Shown piece by piece: positions 1 through 11,122 of a stretch of 64,000 bases of DNA. The notes under the pieces were generated by a model. That model saw only the letters and a list, made by a program, of their open reading frames with translations. It searched no databases and was not told the DNA's origin. The DNA is from Adiantum capillus-veneris (taxonomy: Eukaryota; Streptophyta; Polypodiopsida; Polypodiales; Pteridaceae): the NCBI GenBank assembly GCA_014529385.2, contig CM043964.1, forward strand, positions 109,767,587 through 109,831,586. Direction: 5' to 3'. A program made the position numbers and the translations under genes. Positions within the stretch are counted from its first letter, which is position 1. Each line of letters starts with the position of its first letter.

Positions 1-3
1 GGT

Positions 4-300
4 ATGCAGAGCACTTTTCCCTCTCAGAGCTTTTGTCATACCCATGCTCCCTCATCACCTCAAAGCTTCTATGCCTCCACCTCCAACTCAATGCACCAGG
101 AGCAAGGACCACCTCGCCCTTCAACTCGCCCTTTGAATCGGCCCATTTTGTTCTACAAATGCGGGGAATACGGGCATTACCAAAGCAAATGCTCCTTGTC
201 AGAAGGGTCCCCTCCTTGCTGACATTGCCCTGAAGCTAAGGATCACTACAGTAAGGATTGCCCTAAAATTCGTGCATCCACGGCTTCAAACCCAAGTCAA
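4..300 (+). pseudogene. gag nucleocapsid fragment with two damaged zinc knuckles
   Basis: The reading frame from base 4 contains a Cys-X2-Cys-X4-His-X4-Cys knuckle in which the first Cys is Phe (FYKCGEYGHYQSKC). A TGA stop at 220-222 follows, and after it the same frame continues with a second knuckle, HCPEAKDHYSKDC, preceded by the stop instead of its first Cys. The equivalent region of G3 (25952-26149, minus) has the same pair of knuckles. In the family these motifs bind the genomic RNA during packaging. The 5' part of gag lies outside the window. Confidence 0.8.
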
Positions 301-407
301 AGCCAGAATGAGTTTGCCTTTCCCAAGCTCAATTTGATCGCAGTTAGCACCATTTCTCAGCCGCCCCCTTCTACCCACGTAGTTACCCCTCAAAATAAGC
401 CGCCGAG

Positions 408-1310
408 TTGGAAGAGGAGCCATCGGGCGTCCTCACCCGGGCCCAGACAGCCGCTCTCGGTCTTAGCATTCCAGCAAGTTCAACTCCCCCACACATTCTC
501 ACACCAGTGCATACCCTGCCTGCAGCAGCTGTTAACAAGCCATCCCCCAGTGCCATGAAGGAATCCAAATCTTTGCTCTCTGATATTGATGAAGCTTTTT
601 TGGAAGCAGTTTCAGATCTACAAAAGATCAAGGTACCAGAGAAACCACTAGTAGAACAAGAAAAGCTTATAGCAGAGACAGTCTTGGAGAACACTTTCCA
701 ACAAGTGTCCCTCTATGACATGCTACGACTAAATGCGAATTTTAGAAGTGACACCCTTGCTGTTATTCAGTCACTTTACCCCGGAGTAAGTCCTAGTGGC
801 GGACACCTTCCAGTGCGACCATCAGAGTCCTATATGATATCCAATCCCCTTGCTCCACTCACTGATTATATAAGCCCTCGCCTGACAGTGTCCGTGTTGG
901 GTCGGAAATTCTCAGGAGTGATAGTGGATGGTGGATCTGGCATCAACCTGATGCCCGAGTTCACTATGATAGCTCTAGGTCTACAGCCTACTCGCCCTGC
1001 TCCCTTTACAGTTACATTAGCTGACCAGCGGACAGTCTACCTAGTGGGCATAGTGGACAATGTGCCTCTGCAGGTACAAGACTTTATTTTTAACTTAGAT
1101 TTTGTTGTGGTTTGTCTTCCCCAGGTTGAGGGCGGATTTCCTTTGCTCATTGGAAGACCATGGCTGCGACACACTAAAGCACTTCATGATTGGGGAAACG
1201 ACGCAATGTGGATACATACTTCTGGCTCCCCGATGCAACCCATTCTCTTAGAAGGAGGGTATGGATCCAGTGGTGCAGCAAGTTTCTTTGTCAATGGAAA
1301 CCAACCCTGA
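408..1310 (+). pseudogene. Retropepsin-like protease region of gypsy G1
   Basis: An open stretch of 300 codons aligns along its length with the protease regions of G2 (15090-15715) and G3 (24928-25869). The N-terminal part has the family motif VLTRAQ, then a linker with QVSLYDMLRL, then the protease core VIVDGGSGINLMPEF, which is the plant gypsy form of the aspartic protease flap/active-site segment, and PLLIGRPWLRHTKALHDWGN. Such proteases cut Gag-Pol into mature proteins. A frameshift near 1260 moves the continuation to another frame (1261-1590). The start at 408 is only the first Met of the open stretch; in the intact element it would be read as part of Gag-Pol. Confidence 0.8.
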
Positions 1311-1590
1311 ACAAGAACAACCTAGTACACCTGAAGGGTCAGACGAAGATCTGCTGGAGTGGGTGGAGGCTACCAAATCTATGCCTTGTTATGGAGTCTC
1401 TATTCACTCTTTGCCTGAAGGTACACCCTCTTCAAATGTTTCCACGGTAACTAAACCTAATGAGCCACCTGAGCCTATGAAGAAGCATAGAAGCAGTAAG
1501 AAATCTCCTCTACAGGAGTTCACCCCCCCTCAAACATCAACCCCTTTGGTGTTTGTTTCTCCGACCAGAACAAAGCTCTCCTCTGTCTAG
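1261..1590 (+). pseudogene. Protease-RT linker of gypsy G1, frameshifted
   Basis: This reads on from the protease in a different frame. MDPVVQQVSLSMETNPEQ is the counterpart of the G2 and G3 segments at 15690-15715/28317-28400 and 24930-25000. The acidic DEDLLEWVEATKSMPCYGVS block is shared with them. The homology stops near 1590, before any RT motif, marking one edge of the internal deletion. Confidence 0.7.
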
Positions 1591-1784
1591 CAAACTCCCT
1601 TCACAGAGCCCATCCTGCTGGATGAATTCCCTGCTCATGATAGTTGTCTTGCTCATGGTACCTCCTCATGCTCTCCAACAACTGCCGCGCTCTGTAGCAT
1701 CTCAACTTTCAGCCAGTGGATCAAGGAATTCGTCTGCAATGGAACACGAACTCTTCCGGTCATATTTTGCATTGGAGATTGATA

Positions 1785-2200
1785 ATTGCTATCTGCCACC
1801 CCCTCACACTCTCTCGCCCCCATCTACCCCCTATCCCCTACACCCTACGCTTCCCCTCACACCCCCTCGTCCCCCTACCTTTTTCCCTCGCCCCTAGTCC
1901 CCATGCCCACTCACCCTCGCCCCTCACACCCCCTACCCACCCCCTCCTTTGCCCTCGCCCCTAACCAGCCCCCCCTTGCCCCTACCCACCCTCTCCCTTC
2001 CCCTCGCCCCTACCCAGCCACCCCTCGCCCCTACCCACCCCCTCCCTTGCCCTCGCCCCTAACCAGCCCACCCTCGCCCCTACCCACCCCCTCCCTTCCC
2101 CTCGCCCCTAACCAGCCCCCCCTCGCCCCTACCCACCCCCTTCCACCACTCACCCCTATCTAGTTCCCCTCACCCCTATCTAGCCCTCCCCACCTCTCTC
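1785..2200. repeat. C-rich minisatellite of the gypsy family
   Basis: Imperfect tandem units built on CCCCTCGCCCCTACCCA occupy about 400 bases. The open frames through it encode only proline/serine-rich low complexity and are not treated as genes. The same kind of array lies at 32220-32690 in G2 and, reverse-complemented, at 18780-19600 in G3, always between pol and the 3' end, so it is part of the element and not a host satellite. Confidence 0.85.
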
Positions 2201-2302
2201 AGCCTCAGCAAGTTTTTCCCCCACCCCGCATGATCAGCTGGTTCTCAAGCATTATCTGTGGTTGCCATCCTGTTGTTGTGAAGGCTTTTCCGTTATGCCA
2301 TC

Positions 2303-2476
2303 ATGATGGAGCTTAACCCTATTTGCGGTGCTCCTCGGGCTTATGGTCATCCCTCTTTTCGAGATGAGTGTTGTTGCAAAAAGTGTGGCAAGGTTCATCT
2401 GCAACTGCAGCATGGACCAGGTCATTTTCCTATCACTATGGTTAGGGAAGATAAAGATGCGCTGGAATCAAACTGA
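2303..2476 (+). CDS. Small Cys/His-rich ORF of unknown function (57 aa)
   Basis: A 57-codon frame starts with two adjacent ATG codons and ends at TGA 2474-2476. It is rich in Cys and His (CGAPRAYGHPSFRDECCCKK, then CGKVHLQLQHGPGH), which could make a small zinc-binding fold. It lies between the minisatellite and the 3' LTR of G1. I see no counterpart at this place in G2 or G3, so it may be a captured fragment or chance. No promoter is recognisable. Confidence 0.25.
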   Translation: MMELNPICGAPRAYGHPSFRDECCCKKCGKVHLQLQHGPGHFPITMVREDKDALESN

Positions 2477-2744
2477 GCTTATCTCTTTGCTGTAGAGCCT
2501 CATTCTTTTGCCAATTGGGATTCTTAGGCTATACAATCATACATATTGGGTTCCTCCCTAGTTAGAGGCTTAAGGCGATTGCAAGCAGTGCAGTGTTTTT
2601 AACTCCACTTTTGAGGTATGTAAGGTCATGGGCCTAGCACTTGCTTCAGGAAAGATGTACGGATGCAGTTGCTAGTGGTTTTCCTTCACAGTTTTTTCAG
2701 TATTCCTCTCATCGAGACGGTGAGCGGTCTTGTGGCGGGCAACC

Positions 2745-3291
2745 TGTAGCAGGCTACAGTGTCACTTTCACAGGAAACACAGTTAGTACAGTTAGTCTAG
2801 GCTGGTTCACACTGGGCGGACTCTCTCGGCTGGCCAATGACACGTGGCAGCAGAGATACGGATTGGTCTAGTGGACATCGTGGCCAGGTCACCACATGGC
2901 TGACATTTATGAGCTGTTGGTGGCTTTTTATGGTGGTACATGTGAGTAGTAGTGGTTGGGTCAGGATCATCATCTTCTTCACATCTTGTCCAGCGTTGTG
3001 GTCTGGAGCATAGAGTATATACATAGAGCACTTATTCACCATCCCTGCACATCTGAGCCTCGACACCCCATTGTACCTGAGAGTCCTGGGCTGGAGCTTA
3101 GTGTGCTGCCACGCCAGAGTCTGTATCAGTTCTCTGAGATAGTCGAGTCATTTGTTGTGGTCTATTGTTGCTGTTGTGTCTCTGTGAGTTCAGTGAGTTT
3201 CCTGTTTTCAGCCTGTTTTGAGTGAGATTGTCACGCACATTGCACTGAGGAGCACCCACTGTACAGAGCACGACACACTATCTACGCTACA
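2745..3291 (+). repeat. 3' LTR of gypsy G1
   Basis: A 547-bp sequence starts TGTAGCAGGCTACAGTGTCA and ends CACTATCTACGCTACA, so it has TG...CA termini. It matches, in reverse complement, the two LTRs of G3 (15716-16292 and 27735-28316). The bases just upstream (GAGACGGTGAGCGG...GGCGGGCAAC) match those upstream of the G3 3' LTR, which supports orientation and boundary. Confidence 0.85.
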
Positions 3292-3720
3292 TAGGGCACA
3301 CGAGACGGGGAGTGGCAGAGTTCCATCTTCCACCCCAAGAGAGCACTAGCCCCAAAACTTGGCGCCCCTTTCGGTATTTCTTTATATTGCTTCAACTCAT
3401 TACAAGCCGGTACTCCACGCTCTGCACCTTCACCTGGAAGCGTGTCAGAGAATGATCTGGCCTCAAAAGCTGGCGTTGAAAAGCTGCCCAACGTAAATCA
3501 CGGAAATCTGTACACGGGCCACATCAGCATGCTGCAACGCGAATTGCAAAAATCCGCACAGATTGCCACGTCAGCAGTCAGCGTGAATTCTGGGTTGTTC
3601 GTACAACTACCATGTCATCAGTTTTTACGATGTGTGTGTGTGTGCGCGCGCGCGCGTGGATCCAGCTTTATTTATTGTCTTTGTGTCACTTGGGCCCCAT
3701 CAGACGGGGTCCCATAAGAT
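3292..3720 (-). repeat. Fragment of LTR family L2 (same family as 13263-14327 and 37311-37968)
   Basis: Text such as GTGGCAGAGTTCC, GGCGCCCCTTTCGGTATTTC and TTGCAAAAATC matches the minus-orientation L2 LTRs at 13360-13640 and 37440-37720. It directly abuts the end of the G1 LTR. Neither L2 terminus is preserved. Confidence 0.6.
3631..3657. repeat. (TG)n(CG)n microsatellite
   Basis: An alternating purine-pyrimidine tract of TG followed by CG dinucleotides, about 27 bp, inside the L2 LTR fragment. Such tracts can adopt Z-DNA in vitro; a role here is not implied. Confidence 0.9.
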
Positions 3721-3999
3721 AGTGGAAACACTTCTTTAAAAATAGGCCACTTGGCACTTGCAAGTTGGTAGAACTTCTTTTGCTACTTCGTAGGCCCCTC
3801 AACCGGGATCTGCAGGTTGGATCCGTTCTTCAGTGGCTTGACACGTCAGCAGTTTGTAATACATAGCAACATATAACTGAGAGTCAATACCCAAATGCAC
3901 AACACAACCTGCCTCATTGAAACTCTATGAACAGATTGGAGAATTATTGAGCATTGACCAACACCCATCTCGCACCTCATTGAGGTGTGGCCCCATCGT

Positions 4000-4165
4000 T
4001 GTAGCAAGCTACAGTGTCACAAGACATGGATAGCAGTTACAGTTGGCTTTGGATAGTGGTTATGGTTAGCTTTGGGTTCACACTGGGTAGACTCGCATGG
4101 GTAGTGACACGTGGCAGACAGAGGGAGTGGTGGTCTAGAGGACACTTCACCACCACCACAATTCG
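4000..4165 (+). repeat. Diverged gypsy LTR start fragment
   Basis: TGTAGCAAGCTACAGTGTCA followed by TTCACACTGGGTAGACTC, GACACGTGGCAGACAGAG and a TCTAGAGGACA block reproduces the first part of the G1/G3 LTR in the same order, with an inserted duplication of about 40 bases. It is a truncated LTR upstream of the accessory-ORF copy at 4390. Confidence 0.6.
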
Positions 4166-4389
4166 GAGATAGGCGTGTTGAGGGTTTCATCAGATATTGT
4201 ACACATAATTGTAGTGGAAGGCAAAGACATTTAGAGCACAAGTGCAATCCACTCAAGCGAGCTTCCAATGCTCTGCAAGCCCCATGTTGTCTTGGTTCAT
4301 CAATGTCCATGTCAGCCCTGTAGAGGCAGATGAGAAATCCCAACGGCCCACTTCAAAGACACAAAGAAAGTCTCTTGGGAGTGTGGCAG

Positions 4390-5105
4390 ATCAATCAAAG
4401 AAAAGAAAAGGGCCAAAGTAGAGAAGGACACAACAAAGTCTCTTCTTCCCTTGCCGTACTCAAAGAGCTAGATGAGAGTGACACACGTTCCACAATGCCC
4501 TCATTCTATATCCACCCTTGGTTATACTCTATCGGTGGTCAATTTTGCCATTCCCGGCTCGCCTCCCCCAGGTATTGTGTCTCTAGGAGACTCTGCTCTT
4601 ATGATTACCTCTGCTCACACGCACCTCTACCTACCACTCCTGTCTTCACTCCTACCACAACTACTACTTCCCACACACCACTTGCAGTTGCCTCGTCACC
4701 TCTCCCCCCCTCATGTTCACCCACTGAGCATGTTCCTAGCTCACCTGCAATGCACCTTCAGAGCCCTAGACCAGCTGGCACTATTGTTGGATCTTCGGCG
4801 CCGATTGTGGCAGACTCAGTTTCGTTGTTCAAGCTATTGAGGAATCTTCAGGGATTCAAAGAGCATTATGGCTCCCATTGAGCTGGAGCAAAGAGGTTAG
4901 CTGCTACTCACCAACGCCACTCAGCCACCTATGCGGCCATGGAGGAATGTTTGCGTATCGCTGAGAGCACAACAGCAGACCGTGATTGTGCAATTTTTGC
5001 TTTGCACCAAGCCTTGAAGGTGAACGCTCATGTTCAAGGATTTCAAGAAAAAGCTTATGGAAAGTGGCTCACGCATGAGCAACAAAGAATTTATGTTAGC
5101 AATTG
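4390..5105 (+). pseudogene. Accessory (env-position) ORF, C-terminal half, third copy
   Basis: Bases 4390-4500 match the Lys-rich segment at 33915-34020. A Pro/Ser/Thr-rich linker follows (TPTTTTTSHTPLAVASSPLP), then VGSSAPIVADSVSLFKLL and, after a TGA near 4879, HQRHSATYAAMEECLRIAES and a helical stretch FALHQALKVN. The same block order occurs in G2 (33817-34596) and G3 (16660-17568, minus). The conserved N-terminal core is missing. Frameshifts and stops make it a pseudogene. Function unknown. Confidence 0.7.
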
Positions 5106-5539
5106 AATGAATAGAAGATATGAGACCACTAAATAAGGTAGAATTACAACACTTGTGTCATGCAATTTCCTGTTTAATAAATAATGCTCGTTGCAAGCTA
5201 AGGAAATGGCAGATTAGAGCGAGACAAGCTACATTCATGGATAAAAGATGTTTCTTCAAAAGTTTACATCAATCCAGACAAAATGAATCAATTAAGAGGG
5301 CCAAGCTAGAATCTAGAGAGTGGACGTAAAATAAGAGACAGCTCTCTGAAGCATTATTAGCACCCCTATAAAGCGTCATTTGAGGCTCCTTCAGTCCAGA
5401 CCAGTATGTTTTACATGCAAGGCAAACATTCATAGCTCATGCTCAACCTATTCTCTCAAATGAAGACAGAATCTAGGGTTAAGGTCATAGACACAACTGA
5501 TCATTGCATTTGTTTAGCCAATCACAGACTCTCTTTCTC
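5106..5539. other. No recognisable gene or element
   Basis: AT-rich sequence with short open frames only. The 69-codon frame at 5120-5329 has no motif I recognise. Confidence 0.5.
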
Positions 5540-6150
5540 TAGAAAGGTGGTCCATGCCAATCTCTTTGTCAGAGCCGGAATCCTCTACGCGAATTGGTTC
5601 TCTCTCTAGGCTTGAAATCTGATGTTAACTCTCTACTGAAGATTTTCTCTCTAAAACCAGCAATTTTCTCTCTAAAATCCACTCATTTCTCTTTCTAAAA
5701 AGAGTTAAATCTATTATAGCATTTAAAAAGGCACTTTTCTTCTCTCTTTTTAGGGAAGAAAAAGCAGAGGGGAGAGCTGTTTTTGGAGAGCCCTTGCCTT
5801 TTGGGGACATGCGATTGTTGCAGGTCCTTTGGGCCTATAAAAGCAACAGTCTGGGGCATCACTTATACACACAGAGCTTGTAGATTGACGCCTCGTGATT
5901 GTGTGAGCACCAACTCTTGGATTTCAACCCTTCAACCCCTTGTAAGAGAAGAGTTCAACTAATAAAGAAATACCTGAACGAGGGTGCTGACAGTGGTAGT
6001 TCAGGGCCCCCAACTGTGTAAAAGGGTATGCCTTACCTCTCTGTTAGAGTTCAAGTGATAAAGTGTTCTAGAGTTTTGCAGATTGTAGTTGTCTCTGTAT
6101 TTCCATCGGATCCCTCGTTGGAAGTGATTACAAAAGGCCCCTTTAACATC
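5540..6150 (+). promoter_or_regulatory. LTR-like promoter region with TATA box and AATAAAG signal
   Basis: Repeated TTTTCTCTCTAAAA blocks (5640-5700) precede a TATA-like GCCTATAAAAGCAAC at 5833-5847 and, 120 bases on, a polyadenylation-like AATAAAG (5961). This order is typical of the U3-R part of a plant LTR. I could not find matched ends or a second copy, so the element identity is open. Confidence 0.35.
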
Positions 6151-6179
6151 ATAAGAATTAGATCAGGGGCGTCGGAAAT

Positions 6180-6524
6180 CTCCTAGATGGGATGCTTTAA
6201 TGGTGGAATTTTTTGTACAATTTGGGACTTGTTAACCATGCATGGAAACTCAATGTATGCCTACATCATGGAAGGAGGGATTAGTCAAACTCTTATGGAA
6301 ACAATATTTATCTGAATCTTTTGGTCAATGGAGACTCTTAACCTTGATGCCAATCATCTATAAACTCATGGAAAAACTGTAGTTAATCACTTGAAGATGT
6401 GTCTCTATTCTAGGTTACATATCGCTCAATATGGTTTTGTATCCAAAGATAAATAACAAATGATATAGTTAGTACATATCGGAACATTGAATATGCCAAA
6501 TTCACAAAGCAAGATGTCTTACTT
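6180..6524 (+). pseudogene. LINE-A reverse transcriptase, part 1 (motifs 0-2 region)
   Basis: Across several frameshifts the plus strand spells L1-type RT landmarks: a WDLL-like segment, then the SFGQWRLLTLMPIIYKLMEKL block (the family's 'WRPI-L-N--YK-' motif), then RLHIAQYGFVS, the template-grip motif. The frame is cut at 6524 by LINE-B and resumes at 12975. The 17 bases at 6508-6524 are repeated at 12958-12974, so one copy belongs to LINE-A and the other is the target duplication. Confidence 0.75.
6508..6524. repeat. LINE-B target-site duplication, left copy
   Basis: AGCAAGATGTCTTACTT, identical to 12958-12974. It adjoins the poly(A) end of LINE-B. Confidence 0.9.
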
Positions 6525-6667
6525 TTTTTTTTCCGAGAAAAAGATCCTTCTATTAGTTAATGAAAACTGCCCAAAGGGCTACAACCACCTCTGCAAGAGA
6601 GGGCTATAACAAGCATGATGGGGAGACTCTCCCATTGAAAAAACAGCATAGATACAATGAGGCTAAA

Positions 6668-6886
6668 TCAAGAGATGGGAGGAGGGAAGAGCCACACAGG
6701 TGGACAGTAGTGCCATCTGACCACCCCCTTGACTATGGTGTAGAAAGGCCCAGGGCGCCAGAGTCGAAGGAAAGCCTCGCGGCGCTCCCGGATGCGGTCG
6801 GAGCTGCCCTGTAGTCCCTCAAGCTGTCCTCTGAGAGTATGGATCAGCTCTAGCCAAAAGTCACGAACAGTCTCTGCTGGTGGCAC
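6668..6886 (-). pseudogene. LINE-B ORF2 C-terminus
   Basis: The frame reads FWLELIHTLRGQLEGLQ, RREAFLRLW and ends VWLFPPPIS before a stop. The same tail occurs in the truncated LINE-B copy at 38826-39011, which shows it is the natural C-terminus of ORF2. About 140 bp of 3' UTR follows to the poly(A). Confidence 0.75.
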
Positions 6887-7032
6887 AGGGCGAGCCTCAA
6901 AGATGCGGAAACAACGGGTCCGCCAGATGAACCAAAGTGCCAGGCTACTGATGAGCTCCCAACACTCCTCTCTCTCACTGCACCACTCCTGTGGAGTAAG
7001 CTCTGTAGCAGGCTGGAGTGTAGGACGCCTCC

Positions 7033-7371
7033 CTATATCACTATCATCCTGCTGGTGGAAGATAGCTCAAACTGAAGTGCCGGGCCCGTGAGGGTGGACC
7101 AAGCCGCTGCCCCCCAAGTGTACTGTCGAGCCGTGGAGAGAGCAGGCATCAGCCAAAGAACTCGTAGCCACACCTGCTGGGCCGAGAGACAGTCCCAAAG
7201 ACAGTGACGCTGACTCTCCACCAAATGGTCACAAGCTGCACATGTGGCCGAGAGACCACTATGCACTAGCCAGCTCCCTACTGCTGTGGCTCTATGTGCG
7301 ACCAGCCACTGAAACAAGGTGACTCCCCTCGGTTGTCTGGAGTCCCACAACCTCTCCCAAAAGTCTGCCAA
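7033..7371 (-). pseudogene. LINE-B ORF2 zf-RVT domain
   Basis: The frame contains FWERLWDSRQPRGVTLFQWL, then CAACDHLVESQRHCLWDC, the Cys-X2-Cys...His-X4-Cys pattern of the zinc-binding domain found after plant L1 RTs. In the family it follows the thumb and probably helps bind the template RNA. The frame differs from those of the flanking ORF2 pieces, so there is a frameshift on each side. Confidence 0.8.
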
Positions 7372-7894
7372 GAACTCGACTGTGAGACCCTCCTCCTACC
7401 AATGACGTGCTGCAACGGGGAGGGCCTCTCTCTGTGCTGCTAGTATATGACGTCCCAGTCGAACACTGTACTGAAAGAAAGGGACTCCTGGGTGGTCTGC
7501 AGAAGAGAAGGGGTCCCTCCATAGCCACTCACCAGGATCCCACTGTACTCGTGCCAGCGGACAACACTCCCAAGCCCATAGCCTCCAGTCTCCTGTCTCA
7601 AGAACTGCTGGGTCAGGGTCTATGACGCAGGTCCTCCCACAGATGCCCACTACTCGGATCCTCTGAAAACAGCACTCTCCTACCTGCGGGGCCTCTACTA
7701 CAACTCGCTCTAGTCGTCCCCCACCCTGAAGCTCGAAGAACAGGACTGAGACGACTCAGAGCAGGCCCTGATTGAAATGAGAACCTCCAGTCGTGTGAAG
7801 GCTACTATCCACCGGGGTGCTACAGGCTCGAGAGGCGTGAGCCACTCAGCTGGAACTGACTCTGTGATGTCCTGACACATGCTCTGCACCCCTC
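7372..7894 (-). pseudogene. LINE-B ORF2 segment between thumb and zf-RVT
   Basis: Overlapping minus-strand frames (7396-7650, 7710-7898) hold this part of ORF2 in pieces. WDPGEWLWRDPFSSAD and WLTPLEPVAPRW are plausible coding remnants but no named motif is visible. It is assigned to ORF2 by position only. Confidence 0.5.
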
Positions 7895-8275
7895 TCATGC
7901 CATGTATAGCTGGAAACCCTGCACCTCCTCTGACAAACCTGTGAACTCTAGCCAGTCACCTAGAGAGCGCGTTGGACATGCTCCCATGGGACCCCAAGAA
8001 ACATGAGGCCGACTACCAACCAAGTGGCCTCTCTGAGTGCTAACCACGGGGTTCCAGACGAGGGGCTGCCGTAGGCGCTCCTCCGTGCACGTCGGCGGTT
8101 GTCTCTGCTCCAGGCCACGCCGTAAGAGCTCCCAAGATCGACGCAAACTCACAGCGAAGCGGTCCTCCAGTCTCCTGCTCAAACCAACTCGACGCAACTC
8201 TGTAAAGATCCATCTGGTCGAAGGTTGCCAAGGGCCTCCTGACTGAGGCACCCTGGCACGAAGCCTCTGCAGCAA
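7895..8275 (-). pseudogene. LINE-B ORF2 RT thumb/connection region
   Basis: A 126-codon frame (WKEFLLQRLRAR upstream, then STRWIFTELRRVGLSRRLED, RRSWELLRRGLEQ) continues from the RT fragment at 8345. The Arg-rich helical composition fits the connection region downstream of L1 RT. A stop separates it from the RT fragment. Confidence 0.6.
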
Positions 8276-8344
8276 GAACTCCTTCCAGGGCTCCTCTCCT
8301 GGAAGAAGTCCTCTGACTACGAACTTCCCAAGAAGGGCTCTGCT

Positions 8345-9031
8345 CTACTGTGCTGGATCAATGATCCCAAGCCCTCCCTGAGAACAAGGAAGTGTGATGA
8401 CCGACCAAGCCACCTTGGCTCGGGCAATCTGAGTGTCACGACCTGACCAACAAAAGTTCCTGATCAGCCTCTCTACCTGATTGATACAAGAACTCGAGAA
8501 GATCCAGCAAGAAGTGATGTACCACATAGTCGCCAACAACACCTGGTTGGTAACTACTACTCTACCACCCAGCGAGAGTCGTGCTGAGCTCCAATGTAAC
8601 AGCTTTCTCCTGATGGACAGGAGAAGAGGAGCAATCTGCTGCTCGGGGGACAAGTCCAAACCAACCTGACAACCCAAGTACCGAACTGCAGTCCCTGGGG
8701 GAATCCACCTGAAACCCTCGTCTGGCATCCAATCTGGCAGAGGAGAACTACAAACCGAGAAAGCCATTGTCTTTCTCCAGTTGATCAGTGCGCCCGATGC
8801 ACAACAGAAGGTCTCCAAAGCCTGCTCACATCTGTGCTGATTGGCCTCCTGGCCCTCTAAGTACATGGCTGAGTCATCGGCAAACTCAGCGTCCAGTTGC
8901 TCATCTCCCCGAATAGGGAGTGCTAAGCCCCGCAGACCAACCTGCTGTGACACCAAAAATCTGCTCATCGCCTCCGCATAGCCTCCATGGACTGTCTGGA
9001 TGTTGCTCCTGCATCCTCTGTAGTGAAGCAA
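8345..9031 (-). pseudogene. LINE-B ORF2 reverse transcriptase, palm C-half and thumb
   Basis: The 228-codon frame carries the catalytic motif EFADDSAMYL, followed by the primer-grip region GALINWRKTMAFSV and VRYLGCQVGLDLS, GRVVVTNQVLLATMWYI, and QGGLGIIDP, all standard L1 RT landmarks. The N-terminal half of the RT (fingers, first catalytic Asp) is absent. The junction with the endonuclease-side frame lies near 8990-9030. The copy could not have encoded an active RT after this deletion. Confidence 0.85.
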
Positions 9032-9284
9032 TGCCTCGTCTGAGACGCTGCTCCTCCTCTCTCGCTGCAGCCCGGCGAGCCAGAGACTCCTGAAGAAAAA
9101 AATGGTTCAGCTGAGCTAGGCCTAAGGCCACTCTGTCTGCAAGTGGAACCTGGCTATCCATGCCCTCTGTCCAGAGAGCCTCTACCCTCTCTCTGAGTGC
9201 TGAGTCCAACAAGACCCGCTCTCGGATGCGAAGCATCGTGCTCCCACTCCTCTGCCTGTCTGCCACTGTGAGGATCACTGGCAT
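8901..9284 (-). pseudogene. LINE-B ORF2 endonuclease-RT linker
   Basis: An Arg/Glu/Leu-rich helical frame (RERVLLDSALRERVEALW, ARRAAAREEEQRLRRGIASL) fits the linker that follows the endonuclease in plant L1 ORF2. Its end runs out of frame into the RT deletion junction. Confidence 0.65.
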
Positions 9285-9980
9285 GGTCCAAGAAGGATGT
9301 CCCTGCCAAGATGCTTACTGATCCCCCCAAGTCACTGAAGTGGTCACTAGTGTAGAAGCGATCTATCCGCGATAGATTCACTCCTCCCACTCTGCAGTCC
9401 GATCTAGAGAAGGCAAGACTGTCTGGAGGCCTCACAAAGCCAGAGTGCTGCCATGTATCCGAGACCCTCAAAGTCATACACAACCTCTCCCAAGCTGCTA
9501 ACTCGACTCCATGCACAGTAGCATGGCTGCCTCCAATCCTGTCAGAAGGGTCCTCCAACATGTTGAAGTCCCCTCCTACACACCAATGGTCGGCCTGCGG
9601 AAAAGACTCAACAATCTGTGACCAAAACTCTACACGAGCACTCGCCACATTGGGCGCATAGATGTTCAGGAAGCCCACAAGGCCACCCTGAACCTGCATA
9701 GTAATCCACTGAGCCCTGCCTGGCACAATAATCCCTCTGCCCACAATGGTCTGCTGCAATGAGTCCGCAATAGTCATACATACCCCACCCTGGATGCCTC
9801 CAGGTCCAAAAGCAGTTGACCAAAAGGTATCATATCAACCACGCAAAATCTGACCACATCGCCGAATGCGGCTCTCACACAGATGGTGTCCTGAAGCATA
9901 AGGAGATCAATCTCTCCTTCCACAAGGCAACGCTGAAGCTCCTAACGCAATCGGCCCCGCTGTCGCTGAAACTGGGGCCC
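9154..9980 (-). pseudogene. LINE-B ORF2 AP-like endonuclease domain
   Basis: The main frame (9777-9154) contains the EEP-fold landmarks YAPN, WCVGGDFNMLEDPSDR (the GDFN motif), LSRIDRFYTSD and a final SFLDHASD, equivalent to the S-D-H catalytic motif. Further upstream, in another frame (to about 9980), EIDLLMLQDTICVR fits the N-terminal 'L-QE-' strand, with Asp in place of the catalytic Glu. In the family this domain nicks target DNA for target-primed reverse transcription. The N-terminus ends at the hAT-like insertion at 9987. Confidence 0.82.
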
Positions 9981-9986
9981 ACCTAG

Positions 9987-10758
<772 letters not shown>

Positions 10759-11122
10759 CCACCTAGTCCCTGCACGTTCCATGAGATGATCCTCATGGTG
10801 AGCGAGAGAGAACAGATGCTGCCGCAGCAACAAGACGTGCTATCTTCGAGGCTGGCTTGGATGGGGAGTAATCCGCATCCGAGCGTCCTCTAGATAGACG
10901 AGACTGCAGTGAGTGCCTAGCCCAAGCCCAAGCAGAGCGAGCCGTGCGTAAAGCAACCTCCTCTGTCCAGGAGTCCTCGTGAATGTATACATAGCAAGGC
11001 AAACACTGTGTATCCGCAAAGAAGTACACCACAATGTGCCTACATCCTGCTGTGTCTGGGGGTGTCACCGCAAACTTGGCCAATGGCCACAAAGTCTACA
11101 GCAAATCTGTAACTCCAAGTTC

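Larger units (their letters stand above)
1..3291 (+). mobile_element. Ty3/gypsy element G1, 5'-cut by window edge, internally deleted
   Basis: The order on the plus strand is gag zinc knuckles (4-300), retropepsin-like protease (408-1310), a linker (to 1590), a C-rich minisatellite (about 1785-2200) and a 3' LTR (2745-3291). RT, RNase H and integrase, which lie between protease and minisatellite in sibling copies G2 and G3, are absent, so about 3.5 kb of pol has been deleted. The minisatellite and LTR match those of G2/G3, which makes this a member of the same family. The element is not autonomous. Confidence 0.85.

Noticed and set aside
1553-2163. Three overlapping proline-rich ORFs
   Set aside because: They translate the C-rich minisatellite in all frames and share nothing with G2/G3 proteins.
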